Shown piece by piece: positions 1-9,678 of a stretch of DNA of 64,000 nucleotides (positions are counted from its first letter, which is position 1; each line of letters begins with the position of its first letter). Where the stretch lies: contig NZ_QJRY01000002.1 in the NCBI RefSeq assembly GCF_003205195.1, positions 310,001-374,000 of the forward strand, in the 5' to 3' direction. The notes under the pieces were generated by a model. It was not told the origin of the DNA and did no database searches. It saw nothing but the letters and a program-made list of their open reading frames with translations. The stretch is from Peteryoungia wuzhouensis. Its GTDB lineage: Bacteria > Pseudomonadota > Alphaproteobacteria > Rhizobiales > Rhizobiaceae. The translations under genes and the position numbers were made by a program.

Positions 1-581
1 TGCACAGCAGACCGAGTGACACAGCAAGGACGGCGAGACTTCTGCTGGAACGCCCGTTTCGTGATCAGCTCCTGCAGGTCCTTTCCGAACTCGAACCCGT
101 GCAGGTGGATTTTGGCCCTCTCTCCACGCCCCCTGCTGCAGGTCGACCCGGCGCCGACGTAAACGCACACATCGGCGTGGGCTACCCCCTGCTGTCTTAC
201 CCCGGACGGCGTGCCGGCCTTCTGATCGAAGCCGCAGGCGATCAGGAGCAATGGAGAGAGTGGCGCAGGCTCAACGATCGCGATGTCGCAAGCCTTGGCG
301 GACGTCTTCACGCACGGCTCGCCAAGTCTGCTCAACCCAAACCTCACAGGCGCCGGACAAAAACGCTGCTCACGCGCCGTGAAAGTGAGACGCTGGCTTG
401 GATCGCCGCCGGCAAGAGCTACTGGGAAGCGGCGATTATCCTCGGCATCACGGAGCGGACCGTCCGCTATTTCATGGCCAACGCGCGCCACAAGCTGGAT
501 GTCGTCAACAATGCCCAGGCGGTAGCAGAAGCTGTCTGGCAGGGCCTCATTCCCCGCTTTACGGACCGTCCCACCGGTTGA
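1..581 (+). CDS. LuxR-family quorum-sensing regulator, C-terminal part (5' truncated by window)
   Basis: This is the DNA-binding end of a LuxR-type transcription factor of the acyl-homoserine-lactone-responsive kind. The reading frame (third base onward) is open to the left edge, so the start and most of the ligand-binding domain lie outside; GTG codons near base 99 are probably internal. The last ~65 residues hold the LuxR helix-turn-helix: LLTRRESETLAWIAAGKS, then ITERTVRYFMANARHKL and an AVAEAVWQGLI tail, all typical of AHL-responsive members. An autoinducer synthase gene starts 123 bases downstream on the same strand, which supports a regulator-synthase pair like sinR-sinI. The pairing is inferred from position and family; its ligand cannot be read from the sequence. 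Confidence 0.88.
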   Translation, partial: HSRPSDTARTARLLLERPFRDQLLQVLSELEPVQVDFGPLSTPPAAGRPGADVNAHIGVGYPLLSYPGRRAGLLIEAAGDQEQWREWRRLNDRDVASLGGRLHARLAKSAQPKPHRRRTKTLLTRRESETLAWIAAGKSYWEAAIILGITERTVRYFMANARHKLDVVNNAQAVAEAVWQGLIPRFTDRPTG

Positions 582-704
582 CGACAATCAGGGCAAACCA
601 TCATATCATAGATTGCATTCAACAAAGCTGTCGCCACCGCCAGTTTCAGTCACTCTACCTCCCCGTCATGCTGTCCGCTCCAACGATAATTCAAGGAGTT
701 CAGC

Positions 705-1346
705 ATGATCCGGATCATCAACGGCGCCCGGCGCCATCAATTTCCCACTGACATTGATGCCATGCACAGGTTGCGCAAACGGGTGTTCCACGACCTTCTG
801 CGCTGGGACGTGCAGGTGCATGACGCCTGGGAGATCGACCACTATGACCGCGCGAACCCGATCTACGTCCTGTCCTATGGCGACAACGGGTCGTTAAGAG
901 GTGCGCTGCGGCTGCTCCCGACCCTTGGGCCAAACATGCTGGACGACACCTTTCCGCAATTGCTCGGCGCAGGCCCCGAAATCCGCAGCGCCGCGATCTG
1001 GGAATCCAGCCGCTTCTGCATCGATCCGGAGATCTCTCAGGACCGCGCAAACAACCAGGTGACGATTGCCGCTGCCGAACTGATGTGCGGCGTGGGTGAA
1101 CTCGGCCTCGCCTCCGGCCTCAGCCACATCGTCACCGTCACCGACGTTTTCCTGGAACGTATGTTCAAGCGCATGGGCTGCCCAGGGGAGCGCATCGCCG
1201 ATCCGCAGCGCATCGGCTCCGTGCAGGCCGTGGCGGTGTCCTGGGACGTAAGCCAAGATCTGCTGGAGCGGATGAAGGCTGTTGCCACCATCGACGGCAG
1301 CGTGTTGGAGCAGCCGATGACACTCGCATCGGCCCGCGCCGCCTGA
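705..1346 (+). CDS. LuxI-family acyl-homoserine-lactone synthase
   Basis: Makes N-acyl-homoserine lactone signals from S-adenosylmethionine and an acyl carrier protein-bound fatty acid, in the cytoplasm. At 213 residues it has the normal LuxI length. The invariant family residues fall at the canonical numbers: Arg24, Phe28, Trp34, Asp45, Asp48, Arg69, Glu100 and Arg103. The ATG is preceded by an AAGGAG ribosome site 7 bases upstream. The gene lies just downstream of a LuxR-type regulator, as in sinR-sinI. I found no clear lux-box palindrome in the 123-base gap. Acyl chain length cannot be deduced; calling it sinI would rest on gene order remembered from Sinorhizobium. Confidence 0.93.
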   Translation: MIRIINGARRHQFPTDIDAMHRLRKRVFHDLLRWDVQVHDAWEIDHYDRANPIYVLSYGDNGSLRGALRLLPTLGPNMLDDTFPQLLGAGPEIRSAAIWESSRFCIDPEISQDRANNQVTIAAAELMCGVGELGLASGLSHIVTVTDVFLERMFKRMGCPGERIADPQRIGSVQAVAVSWDVSQDLLERMKAVATIDGSVLEQPMTLASARAA

Positions 1347-1488
1347 AGCGAGGAGCGGCCGGCGGTTGGCCGCCCCGGTCGCTCTCTTCCCTGTCATTTT
1401 ACTTTGTCATCAAGTGCCGTATTGTACAGGAACTGCATACAAGGTCGCGTACCGACAGCCCCCCAGTCGGAGCCACCCAGTCGGAGCC

Positions 1489-2559
1489 ATGGATTCACTG
1501 ACCAGATTGCTCGGCCCACTGATCGCCGTCGCCTTTCTTGCGACATCTCTGGCGGACGCCGCTGCCGCGTCGCTGGCGTGCGAGAGGCTGCGCGACAGAT
1601 TGGCTTCGGTTGATCGGTCGGTCTCGTCCGATGACATCAATCGTTATGCCGGCGCCATTGCGCAGCAGAATCTCGAACTTCGCAAAGCCCGCCAGGACCA
1701 GCGGCGGCTCCGCTGCCTCACCTCTTCGATCACGACCATCCGCGCCGATGGCGGCAGCGATTGCGGCGATCTCGCCAAAGCTCTGAGCCGGATGGAAAGC
1801 AACAAGCAAATTCTGACCGGCAAGCTGGTGGAACTGCGCGAACGGCTGGGAGCCGCCGAGGCCGCACGCCTTGAACAGGCCCTCACCGACAACGGCTGCA
1901 ATGGCGAAGGCACGCTTGCCTCGACCCCGGACGAACCTCAACGGGTACCTTATCTCGATACGCTGCCTGAGCCTTATCGGCCGGATCGCGCGGGTGAAGC
2001 CGCAGCCTCCTTCCGTCCGACAATCGGCATTCTGCCGTCGGGCGACGTCCGAACTCTGTGCGTGCGCACCTGTGACGGCGGCTTCTTTCCCATTTCCTCG
2101 CGAACATCGGCGATGAACTTCGCCCGCGACGCGGCGCAATGCCAGCAAATGTGCCCTGGCGTGGAGACCGAACTTTTCTTCCATTCGGCGACCTCAGGCG
2201 AAACCTCCGATATGGTTTCGGCCGTGACCGGTCAGTCCTACCGTGACATGCCGAATGCTTTCGTCTACCGCACACGCCGACCGGCCGAAGATCCCCAATG
2301 CCGGTGCGATCTCGCGCGCTACCACCAGCGGATGACCCCGCGGCCCGCAGTTTCCGACTATCAATCCTCGATCGTCACCATCAAGCCGCAACAGGCAGCC
2401 ACGAGACAGACCTCCGCACCGGCGCCAGCCCCCGAGCGCGAACTGGATGCGTCCGCATTGAACGTGCGCCGCGTTGGCCCGGTCTTCCTGCCGACGCAGT
2501 CCGATGAGATCGACCTGCGCAAACCGGCAGCACCGGGACCACAGCCGCTTCAGGAATAG
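1489..2559 (+). CDS. DUF2865 domain-containing secreted protein
   Basis: A 356-residue exported protein of unknown function found in Rhizobiales. I chose the ATG that begins MDSLTRLLGPLIAVAFLA because it opens a clear signal peptide (cleavage near ADAAAA); the frame continues upstream, but that extension has no signal character. The N-terminal third is predicted helical and rich in Arg/Glu. The C-terminal part carries the Cys-rich DUF2865 core, with CVRTCDGGFFPIS, a later CQQMCPG and a PQCRC motif, probably disulfide-bonded in the periplasm. The tail is Pro/Ala-rich. It ends 6 bases before the convergent bluB stop codon. No enzymatic motif is visible. Confidence 0.8.
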   Translation: MDSLTRLLGPLIAVAFLATSLADAAAASLACERLRDRLASVDRSVSSDDINRYAGAIAQQNLELRKARQDQRRLRCLTSSITTIRADGGSDCGDLAKALSRMESNKQILTGKLVELRERLGAAEAARLEQALTDNGCNGEGTLASTPDEPQRVPYLDTLPEPYRPDRAGEAAASFRPTIGILPSGDVRTLCVRTCDGGFFPISSRTSAMNFARDAAQCQQMCPGVETELFFHSATSGETSDMVSAVTGQSYRDMPNAFVYRTRRPAEDPQCRCDLARYHQRMTPRPAVSDYQSSIVTIKPQQAATRQTSAPAPAPERELDASALNVRRVGPVFLPTQSDEIDLRKPAAPGPQPLQE

Positions 2560-2565
2560 CGAAGA

Positions 2566-3489
<924 letters not shown>

Positions 3490-3543
3490 CGCCGGAGTTC
3501 TACCTCAGGTCAGGCGGGCCGCCCAGAGCCAAATGCGACACCA

Positions 3544-4383
3544 TCAGTCCGTGGTCTGGAAGTAGCGGACAAAGGCGAAGGCTGCTCCATCGGGAGACCA
3601 GTTGGGGACATTGATGCTGCCCTGCCCGCCGAAGAATTCGATGAGAGTCTCCACATTGCTGCCATCGGCATCCATCAGCCGCAGCCGGACCTGCTTGTCG
3701 CGCGGATGACCCGTCACGTCGGCATCATAGGAGAGGAACAATACCTTGCTTCCGTCAGGCGACGGATGCGGAAACCAGTCGCCATAGCCGTCCGAGGTCA
3801 ACTGTTGCAGATCGGACCCATCGGTGCGCATCCGCCAGATCTGCATGGTGCCGGTGCGGCTGGAGTTGAAATAGATCCACTGACCGTCAGCCGAATAGTC
3901 CGGCCCGTCATTGTGCCCCTCGCCATGTGTCAGCCGCCGCTCGGGTCCGCCCTTGATCGAGATCGTGTAGATGTCGAACACGCCACCTCGGTCACCACAA
4001 TAGGCAAGTTCCTTCCCGTCCGGCGACCAGCCATGCCAGTAGGACGGCATCTTGTCGGTGACCTGGCGCGGCTCGTCACCGCCATCCCCCAGCAGGTAGA
4101 TGCAGGATTTTCCGTAGAGCGTATGGTCCGAAAAGGCGATCGACGCGCCATCCGGGGAAATGCCGTGATCGTTGTTGAGGCGGACGGCAAAGCCCGTATC
4201 GATCGGCTCCGGCTCCGGCTCGTCCTCGTCGAGCGACAGCGCGTAGAGAAGACCGTCGCCGTTGACGACGAGAAACTCGCCGTCCCGCGACCAGTTCGGC
4301 GCCTCCACGAGGTCGTCCGTCTGCCAGACGACCTCGCATTCGCGTGTGGCCATATCGAAAATCTCGACCGAGCTGCGCATCAT
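3544..4383 (-). CDS. TolB-like PD40 beta-propeller protein
   Basis: A 279-residue protein made of repeated beta-propeller blades with the PD40/TolB signature, such as NWSRDGEFLVV, HGWSPDGKELAY, DYSADGQWIYF and NWSPDGAAFAFV. There is no signal peptide, unlike TolB itself, so it is probably cytoplasmic. The start ATG-ATG pair follows an AGGGAG ribosome site. It stands upstream of the bluB riboswitch on the same strand and 16 bases downstream of the small membrane gene that follows nadE, so it may be the last gene of the nadE transcript. Proteins of this kind are annotated as WD40-like or TolB family; no substrate or partner can be assigned. Confidence 0.8.
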   Translation of the reverse strand: MMRSSVEIFDMATRECEVVWQTDDLVEAPNWSRDGEFLVVNGDGLLYALSLDEDEPEPEPIDTGFAVRLNNDHGISPDGASIAFSDHTLYGKSCIYLLGDGGDEPRQVTDKMPSYWHGWSPDGKELAYCGDRGGVFDIYTISIKGGPERRLTHGEGHNDGPDYSADGQWIYFNSSRTGTMQIWRMRTDGSDLQQLTSDGYGDWFPHPSPDGSKVLFLSYDADVTGHPRDKQVRLRLMDADGSNVETLIEFFGGQGSINVPNWSPDGAAFAFVRYFQTTD

Positions 4384-4399
4384 GGTCTCCCTGAAAGTA

Positions 4400-4741
4400 T
4401 CAATCGACGACCGGGCGATCTTCGATCGCCTGCCGCAGCTTGGCGAGGATCGCCCGCCCCGTTCGTTCGTGGTGAGCGGACCGCCATTCGGTGTAGAAGC
4501 CCCAGGCCATGCTGACGATCAACGTCAGGAAACCAATGCCAAGTATCTTGAAACTCCCATCCCACAGACCATAGCAGCCTATCACCACGGAAGGGAAAAA
4601 GTAGGCGGCGCCCGAGAGCGTCCGGTAGAAACCACTGTCCTGGTGACCATCCGCCGCAACAGCAAAAATGTAGCCGCGTTCTTCCGCTGTAAATTCCGGC
4701 ATTGGTGTCCGAGGCTCGCTGTCCCCCATTCCCACGCTCAT
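4400..4741 (-). CDS. small two-TM membrane protein, unknown function
   Basis: I do not recognise this 113-residue protein. A soluble acidic N-terminus of about 40 residues is followed by two hydrophobic helices (roughly AYFFPSVVIGCYGLW and FKILGIGFLTLIVSMAWGF) and a charged C-terminal tail. Its ATG shares one base with the nadE stop (TGATG), so translation is probably coupled to nadE. An internal Met5 is an alternative start. Genes downstream are on the same strand after 16 bases. The only functional hint is the coupling to NAD synthetase. Confidence 0.68.
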   Translation of the reverse strand: MSVGMGDSEPRTPMPEFTAEERGYIFAVAADGHQDSGFYRTLSGAAYFFPSVVIGCYGLWDGSFKILGIGFLTLIVSMAWGFYTEWRSAHHERTGRAILAKLRQAIEDRPVVD

Positions 4742-6420
4742 CAGCGATCCCGGAACCTGTTCGTGATCGGATAGCGACGATCGCGCCCGAAATTCTTCTT
4801 GGTAATCTTCACCCCCGGCGCCGACTGCCGACGTTTGTATTCTGCAAGATAGAGCAGATGCTCGACCCGGTGCACGGTCGCAATGTCATGGCCGCGCGCC
4901 ACGATTTCATCAACGCCCATTTCCTTCTCCACCAGGCATTCGAGGATGTCGTCGAGCACCGGATAGGGCGGCAGCGAATCCTGATCCGTCTGGTTGGGGC
5001 GCAGTTCGGCCGAAGGTGCCTTTGACAGGATATTGGCCGGGATGACCTCGCCCGACGGACCGAGCGCACCCGGCGGAACATGTCCATTGCGCCAGGCCGA
5101 CAGCCCATAGACCTGCATCTTGTAGAGGTCCTTGATGGGGTTGAAGCCGCCATTCATGTCCCCGTAAAGCGTCGCATAGCCGACAGACATTTCCGACTTG
5201 TTGCCGGTGGTGACGACCATCGAGCCGAACTTGTTCGACACGGCCATCAGGATGGTCCCACGCGTGCGGCTCTGCAGGTTCTCTTCGGTGATCCCGCTTT
5301 CGGTGCCCTCGAACATTTCGGACAGCGCCGAGAGGAAACCTTCGACCGGATCGGAGATCGGCACGATGTCATAGTGGCAGCCGAGCGCCTTGGCGCAAGC
5401 TTCGGCATCCGCAAAGCTCTCCTCGGAAGTATAGCGATAGGGCAGCATCAGCGTGCGCACCCGCTCTTCGCCGAGCGCATCGACCGCGATCGCCGCACAT
5501 AGAGCCGAGTCGATGCCGCCAGACAGCCCCAGCACCACGCTCTTGAAGCCGTTCTTGTTGACGTAGTCGCGGAAACCCAGCACGCAGGCGCGATAATCCG
5601 CCTCCTCATGCTCCGGAATGCGCGACATCGGACCGCCGTCACAGCGCCAGCCATCGGGCATGCGCTTCCAGGTGGTCACCGAAAGCGTCTCCTCGAACTG
5701 GCTCATCTGGAAGGCAAGCGATTTGTCGCCATTGAAGGCGAAGCTCGCACCGTCGAACACCAGTTCGTCCTGTCCACCGAGCTGGTTGGCGAACACGAGC
5801 GGCAGGCCCGTCTCGATCACCTGACGCAGCGCCACCTGGTGGCGCACATCGACCTTGCCGCGATAATAGGGCGAACCATTGGGCACAAGCAGGATTTCCG
5901 CCCCGGTCTCCGCCAGCGTCTCGCAGATGCCCAGATCGTTCCAGATCTCCTCGCAGATCGGCACGCCGATGCGCACGCCACGAAAATTCACCGGCCCGGG
6001 CATCTCGCCTTCAACGAACACGCGCTTCTCATCGAACTCGCCGTAGTTCGGCAGGTCAATCTTGTCGCGGAAGGCAAGGATCTTGCCGCCATCGAGGATG
6101 GCGACGGAATTGTGGCGCCCTTTGTCGCCCTGACGCGGGAAACCGACGATCACTCCTGGCCCGCCATCGGCGGTGTCGGCGGCAAGCGCTTCCACGGCCT
6201 GCATGCAGGCCTTTAGAAAAGCCGGCTTCAACACCAGGTCCTCAGGCGGATAGCCGGAAATGAACAGCTCCGTCAGGAGCAGCAGATCGGCCCCCTGCCC
6301 AGCTGCCTCGGCGCGCGCGGCGCGCGCCTTCGCGAGATTGCCGGTGACGTCGCCAACCGTGGGATTGAACTGTGCCACCGCAATTCGCAGGACGTCGGAA
6401 ATCTTCTTTGTATCGCTCAT
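4741..6420 (-). CDS. nadE: glutamine-dependent NAD+ synthetase
   Basis: Catalyses the last step of NAD+ synthesis: ATP-dependent amidation of deamido-NAD+ with ammonia from glutamine. The 559-residue protein has two parts. An N-terminal nitrilase-type glutaminase domain carries the catalytic triad Glu51, Lys120 and Cys156 (in VPICEEIW). A C-terminal synthetase domain has the ATP-pyrophosphatase loop LGLSGGIDSA around residues 298-306. Length and domain order match glutamine-dependent bacterial NadE, distinct from the short ammonia-dependent type. It is divergent from the phosphoglycerol transferase gene and overlaps the next small gene by one base. Confidence 0.95.
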   Translation of the reverse strand: MSDTKKISDVLRIAVAQFNPTVGDVTGNLAKARAARAEAAGQGADLLLLTELFISGYPPEDLVLKPAFLKACMQAVEALAADTADGGPGVIVGFPRQGDKGRHNSVAILDGGKILAFRDKIDLPNYGEFDEKRVFVEGEMPGPVNFRGVRIGVPICEEIWNDLGICETLAETGAEILLVPNGSPYYRGKVDVRHQVALRQVIETGLPLVFANQLGGQDELVFDGASFAFNGDKSLAFQMSQFEETLSVTTWKRMPDGWRCDGGPMSRIPEHEEADYRACVLGFRDYVNKNGFKSVVLGLSGGIDSALCAAIAVDALGEERVRTLMLPYRYTSEESFADAEACAKALGCHYDIVPISDPVEGFLSALSEMFEGTESGITEENLQSRTRGTILMAVSNKFGSMVVTTGNKSEMSVGYATLYGDMNGGFNPIKDLYKMQVYGLSAWRNGHVPPGALGPSGEVIPANILSKAPSAELRPNQTDQDSLPPYPVLDDILECLVEKEMGVDEIVARGHDIATVHRVEHLLYLAEYKRRQSAPGVKITKKNFGRDRRYPITNRFRDR

Positions 6421-6558
6421 GACACCGATTTAGCCGCTCGTCCGCCCAATCGCAATGTCGCTTTGCTCTGTCGGGGCACCGCAGCCACCGCTCGCGCTCA
6501 GGAGACCACGGGAAATTCTGGGAACAAAGCTTTCTTGATCACGGTTCATGTAGCATTC

Positions 6559-6576
6559 ATGACACTTATGTGACAC
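6559..6576 (-). promoter_or_regulatory. PhoB-box-like direct repeat
   Basis: On the minus strand the sequence reads GTGTCACATAAGTGTCAT. It contains two TGTCA units exactly 11 bases apart, as in the PhoB box (consensus near CTGTCAT-N4-CTGTCAT). It lies in the 201-base space between nadE (minus) and the phosphoglycerol-transferase-like gene (plus), about 46 bases before the latter's GTG start. This suggests phosphate control of that gene, but the orientation and the missing leading C in each half leave doubt. Confidence 0.42.
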
Positions 6577-6621
6577 CTATGCGAACCTTTCACGACATCT
6601 GCCCAAGACCTGGAGTTCGAA

Positions 6622-8553
6622 GTGGTCCAGTCCAGCCCGAAATCGCTTGTCGCGAACATCTTTAGCGCGTTTGGCGCGACACGCGAGCGAGAGCTCGGAA
6701 GCTCCTGGATCGCCCAACTTATCGTCCAGTGGATCAACACGGCGTTGATTGCCGCGGCGATCGTTTTGCTGAGCGAGATTCTGGCACGCGGCAGCATGAT
6801 CGACGTCGTGGAATACATGACTTCGACAAGCCGCCCCGGGCTGGTTGCCGTAGGCGTCATCTTCCTGATTCTCGCCTTCACCGATGCGATCATCGGTAAG
6901 GGCTACCAATCTGTGCTCTTCGTCGGCCCACTTCTGCTCCTGCCGGCCTTCTTCTCGGGACAGAAGCAGCTTTTCCTGTCGGATCCGCTGTTTCCAAGCG
7001 ACCTGCTCTTCGGTCGCCAGATCATGGAACTCCTGCCAGCTATGGTGGCAGCAGAACCCATGAAGGCGGTTGGCCTGGCGGTCGCAAGCCTTGCCTTCAT
7101 TGTTGCCCTGTTCGCGCTGATCTGGAAGAGCCGCAAAGTTTTCCCACGCCTCAACCTCGTCGGTCGCGGCATGCGCCTCGCGCTTTCCTTCCCCTTGCTC
7201 GCCGGCTTCATCTCCCTGATGGACCCCATGGCGTTCTCGGCTGTGCGCGACCGGTTGAACATCGTTCCGATGATGTGGGACCAGAAGGAAAATTATCGCC
7301 ACAACGGCTTTCTGATGGCGTTTGCCTTCAATGTGCCGATGGCCCGCATCAGCGCCCCCGATGGCTACAGCCAGCCGGCCATCACAGACATTCCTTCAGA
7401 CCGCGTTCCCGCCTCCTTCTACTCCGGCCGCCAGGCCGACGTGATCGTGGTGATGAGCGAGAGCCTCTGGGATCCGACCCGCCTCACCAGCGTCCGCTAT
7501 TCCGAAGACCCGATGCCGACCATCCGTGCAGCCACGTCGGGCAACATGTTCTCCCCGGAATTCGGCGGCATGACGGCCAATGTCGAGTTCGAGGCACTGA
7601 CCGGTTTCTCCAACGCCTTCCTGCCCTATGGCAGCATCCCGTATCAGCAATACATCCGCCGGCCACTGCCCTCGCTCGCCACCTTCTTTGAATCGAAGGG
7701 TTACGTGACAAAGGCTTTCCATCCCTTCCAGAGCTGGTTCTGGAACCGGCAGAACGTCTACCAGGCGCTCGGTTTCCAGCAGTTCCGTTCGGAAGAAAAC
7801 ATGCCGACGATGGACAAGCGCGGCATTTTCGCCTCGGACGATGCCCTGACGCGTTACATCATCAAGGAAGCAGACAACACCGAAGCGCCGTTCTTCTTCT
7901 TTGCCGTCACCCTCCAGGGCCATGGCCCCTACGAAGAGCACCGCTATGCGAAGAACACGGTCGAGGTGGATGCTCCGACCCTGTCGGACGCTCCGACCAA
8001 GACACTCGCGACCTACACGCAAGGCGTCAAGGAAGCCGACCAGAGCCTGAAGATGCTGATGGACTGGGCAAAGAAGCGCCGCCGTGAAACCATCATCGTG
8101 ATGTTTGGCGACCACCTGCCGCCGCTCGGCGAAGTCTATACCCAAAGCGGTTACATGCCGAACGTCGTGGCCACCCGCAAGGCATCGGTACCGACGATGA
8201 AGCGCGAGCACGAGACACCGCTTGTCGTGTGGTCGTCCAAGCGCGGCGTGCAGAAGGACATCGGCTCGGTCAGCCCCTCGCAGCTGCCGCATGTGGTGGT
8301 CCGCCTTGCCGGCTACCGTCACCCCTACTACACCGGCGTGCTGGGTCGCGTGGCCGAGCGCTATACGGTCGTCGACAGACACCAGTTGATCGGTCGCAAC
8401 GCCAAGTCTCAGGCCGACTGGTCTCTCGCCGGCACAGTAGATCCGCTCATCCGCGACTATCGCATGCTTCAGCATGACGTCATGTTTGGAGAAGGTTATG
8501 GCCTGCCGCGTTTCTTCCCGGAACAGGCATTGCGGCTGCAACCGAACAGCTAA
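6622..8553 (+). CDS. LtaS/OpgB-like sulfatase-fold phosphoglycerol transferase (membrane)
   Basis: A 643-residue protein with about five membrane helices in its first 205 residues and a periplasmic alkaline-phosphatase/sulfatase-fold domain. The metal-site and nucleophile pattern of lipoteichoic-acid-synthase-type enzymes is visible: MSESLWD (Glu280), GGMTANVEFEALTG (Thr318 as nucleophile), LQGHGPY (His434) and FGDHLPP (Asp497-His498). In Gram-negative bacteria such enzymes move phosphoglycerol from phosphatidylglycerol onto periplasmic glucans; a cyclic beta-glucan modification role (CgmB-like) is plausible for a Rhizobiales member but not proven. The start is GTG with GGAG upstream. A PhoB-like repeat precedes it and a strong terminator follows it. 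Confidence 0.82.
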   Translation: MVQSSPKSLVANIFSAFGATRERELGSSWIAQLIVQWINTALIAAAIVLLSEILARGSMIDVVEYMTSTSRPGLVAVGVIFLILAFTDAIIGKGYQSVLFVGPLLLLPAFFSGQKQLFLSDPLFPSDLLFGRQIMELLPAMVAAEPMKAVGLAVASLAFIVALFALIWKSRKVFPRLNLVGRGMRLALSFPLLAGFISLMDPMAFSAVRDRLNIVPMMWDQKENYRHNGFLMAFAFNVPMARISAPDGYSQPAITDIPSDRVPASFYSGRQADVIVVMSESLWDPTRLTSVRYSEDPMPTIRAATSGNMFSPEFGGMTANVEFEALTGFSNAFLPYGSIPYQQYIRRPLPSLATFFESKGYVTKAFHPFQSWFWNRQNVYQALGFQQFRSEENMPTMDKRGIFASDDALTRYIIKEADNTEAPFFFFAVTLQGHGPYEEHRYAKNTVEVDAPTLSDAPTKTLATYTQGVKEADQSLKMLMDWAKKRRRETIIVMFGDHLPPLGEVYTQSGYMPNVVATRKASVPTMKREHETPLVVWSSKRGVQKDIGSVSPSQLPHVVVRLAGYRHPYYTGVLGRVAERYTVVDRHQLIGRNAKSQADWSLAGTVDPLIRDYRMLQHDVMFGEGYGLPRFFPEQALRLQPNS

Positions 8554-8595
8554 GACACACTGAAGGCTCCTCGTCCCAACAGCTTGTTATTGATA

Positions 8596-8657
8596 CCGCA
8601 AATTTGAAGTAGCGGATGTCTTGCGACATCCGCGAATTTGCGGCATAGACTTTTTTT
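8596..8657 (+). terminator. rho-independent terminator with nested stems
   Basis: An inner perfect 9-bp stem GCGGATGTC/GACATCCGC closes a TTGC tetraloop. An outer 9-bp stem CCGCAAATT/AATTTGCGG encloses it, with a 7-base bulge on the left and one base on the right. Seven T residues follow 7 bases after the outer stem. It lies 42 bases after the phosphoglycerol transferase stop. Confidence 0.8.
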
Positions 8658-8676
8658 GTTCAGTCGTTTGCAGCGC

Positions 8677-8706
8677 TTGACAGTATTTGAGTTGCTTTAC
8701 TGCAAT
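8677..8706 (+). promoter_or_regulatory. candidate sigma70-type promoter
   Basis: A consensus TTGACA (8677-8682) is followed after 17-18 bases by CTGCAAT, a weak -10. It lies just after the terminator of the upstream gene and about 30 bases before the ATG of the 309-residue protein. The -35 is convincing; the -10 is poor. Confidence 0.4.
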
Positions 8707-8733
8707 CCCTTTTGACCGGACAGCCGTTTTTAA

Positions 8734-9663
8734 ATGACAATAGTCAGGAATGTGAAGCAGAGCTGTGCCATGCCGTCACTGACGCGTGCCGAAATCGCGG
8801 CCCATCCGCTCTTTCCCTCGATCGAAAAACAGATCGCCCAGCATCTGATTGGAATTCATTTGCGGACGCCGCGGATGTCGCGACTGAAGGCATCGCATCG
8901 CAAGTGGCTGATGACACAGTCGCTGTTTGCGCTCGCGTTGCGTCGTACGCCTGACGATCCGCTGTCGGGCCTGACGGCGACCCGCTTTGTCGAAACCGTG
9001 ATGCGGCTCGGGGCCGCGAGCCGGAACACGGCGACCGGATATCTCGCAGAACTCGTCGCCTACAAGTTTCTCCGGGACGTTCCGGATGTGCCGGACAAAC
9101 GCGTGCGCGTGTTGGAAGCCACGGAACTCAGCCTTGGCGGCATGCGCAGCTGGTTCAACGGCCACATGGCCTGCCTTGATCGTCTCGACGGTGGCACGCG
9201 CGAACAGACCTCGATCGACCATGAAACGATTTTCGTGCTGGCCCAGCCACGAGCTGCCGACATGCTCGTCGACGATCCGCTCTGGCGGGATCCTCCGGAC
9301 TCGATCGGTCACTTCCTTTGGTCCGATCTTGGCGGCATGATCCTCCACGATCTCGTCGCCCGTCTCGACAGCGTCGATCGCCAGGCGCCCCGGGTCCTTG
9401 CCGGCCCGGTGACCCTGGCCGAACTGAGCGACGTCTACCAGGTCTCGGCAACCAACCTGAAACGGATGTTCAAGAAGGCAGAGACCGACGGATTGCTCGG
9501 CTGGGAACTGCCTCGCCGCCGTGGCAGTCTGTGGCTTGGCCAGTCTTTCCTTGAAGACTATTTCACATGGCAGTCCGCCAAGTTCGCGGCTCTCGAACTT
9601 GCCTATCACGAGGCTTGCCGCGAACTCGGGATCAGCGCCGAGACAAACGTCGTCGCAGCCTAA
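8734..9663 (+). CDS. unrecognised protein with a C-terminal winged-helix-like segment
   Basis: I do not recognise this 309-residue soluble protein by name. The body is helical and Arg-rich. The C-terminal third (about residues 220-290) reads like a winged helix-turn-helix: VTLAELSDVYQVSATNLKRM, then an EGLLGWE-type turn (here DGLLGWELPRRRGSLWLG), resembling regulators that recognise DNA with LSxxxxVSxxxLxR. It could therefore be a transcription factor with an all-helical sensor region. Neither start (here, or the Met 13 codons later) has a good ribosome site; I kept the longer one. It is monocistronic, between a terminator and a convergent GFA gene. Confidence 0.68.
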   Translation: MTIVRNVKQSCAMPSLTRAEIAAHPLFPSIEKQIAQHLIGIHLRTPRMSRLKASHRKWLMTQSLFALALRRTPDDPLSGLTATRFVETVMRLGAASRNTATGYLAELVAYKFLRDVPDVPDKRVRVLEATELSLGGMRSWFNGHMACLDRLDGGTREQTSIDHETIFVLAQPRAADMLVDDPLWRDPPDSIGHFLWSDLGGMILHDLVARLDSVDRQAPRVLAGPVTLAELSDVYQVSATNLKRMFKKAETDGLLGWELPRRRGSLWLGQSFLEDYFTWQSAKFAALELAYHEACRELGISAETNVVAA

Positions 9664-9678
9664 GCCATAACGACAGCA

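Noticed and set aside
6622..8553. Naming the phosphoglycerol transferase cgmB
   Set aside because: Fold and active site fit, but the glucan substrate cannot be deduced and related sulfatase-fold enzymes have other acceptors.
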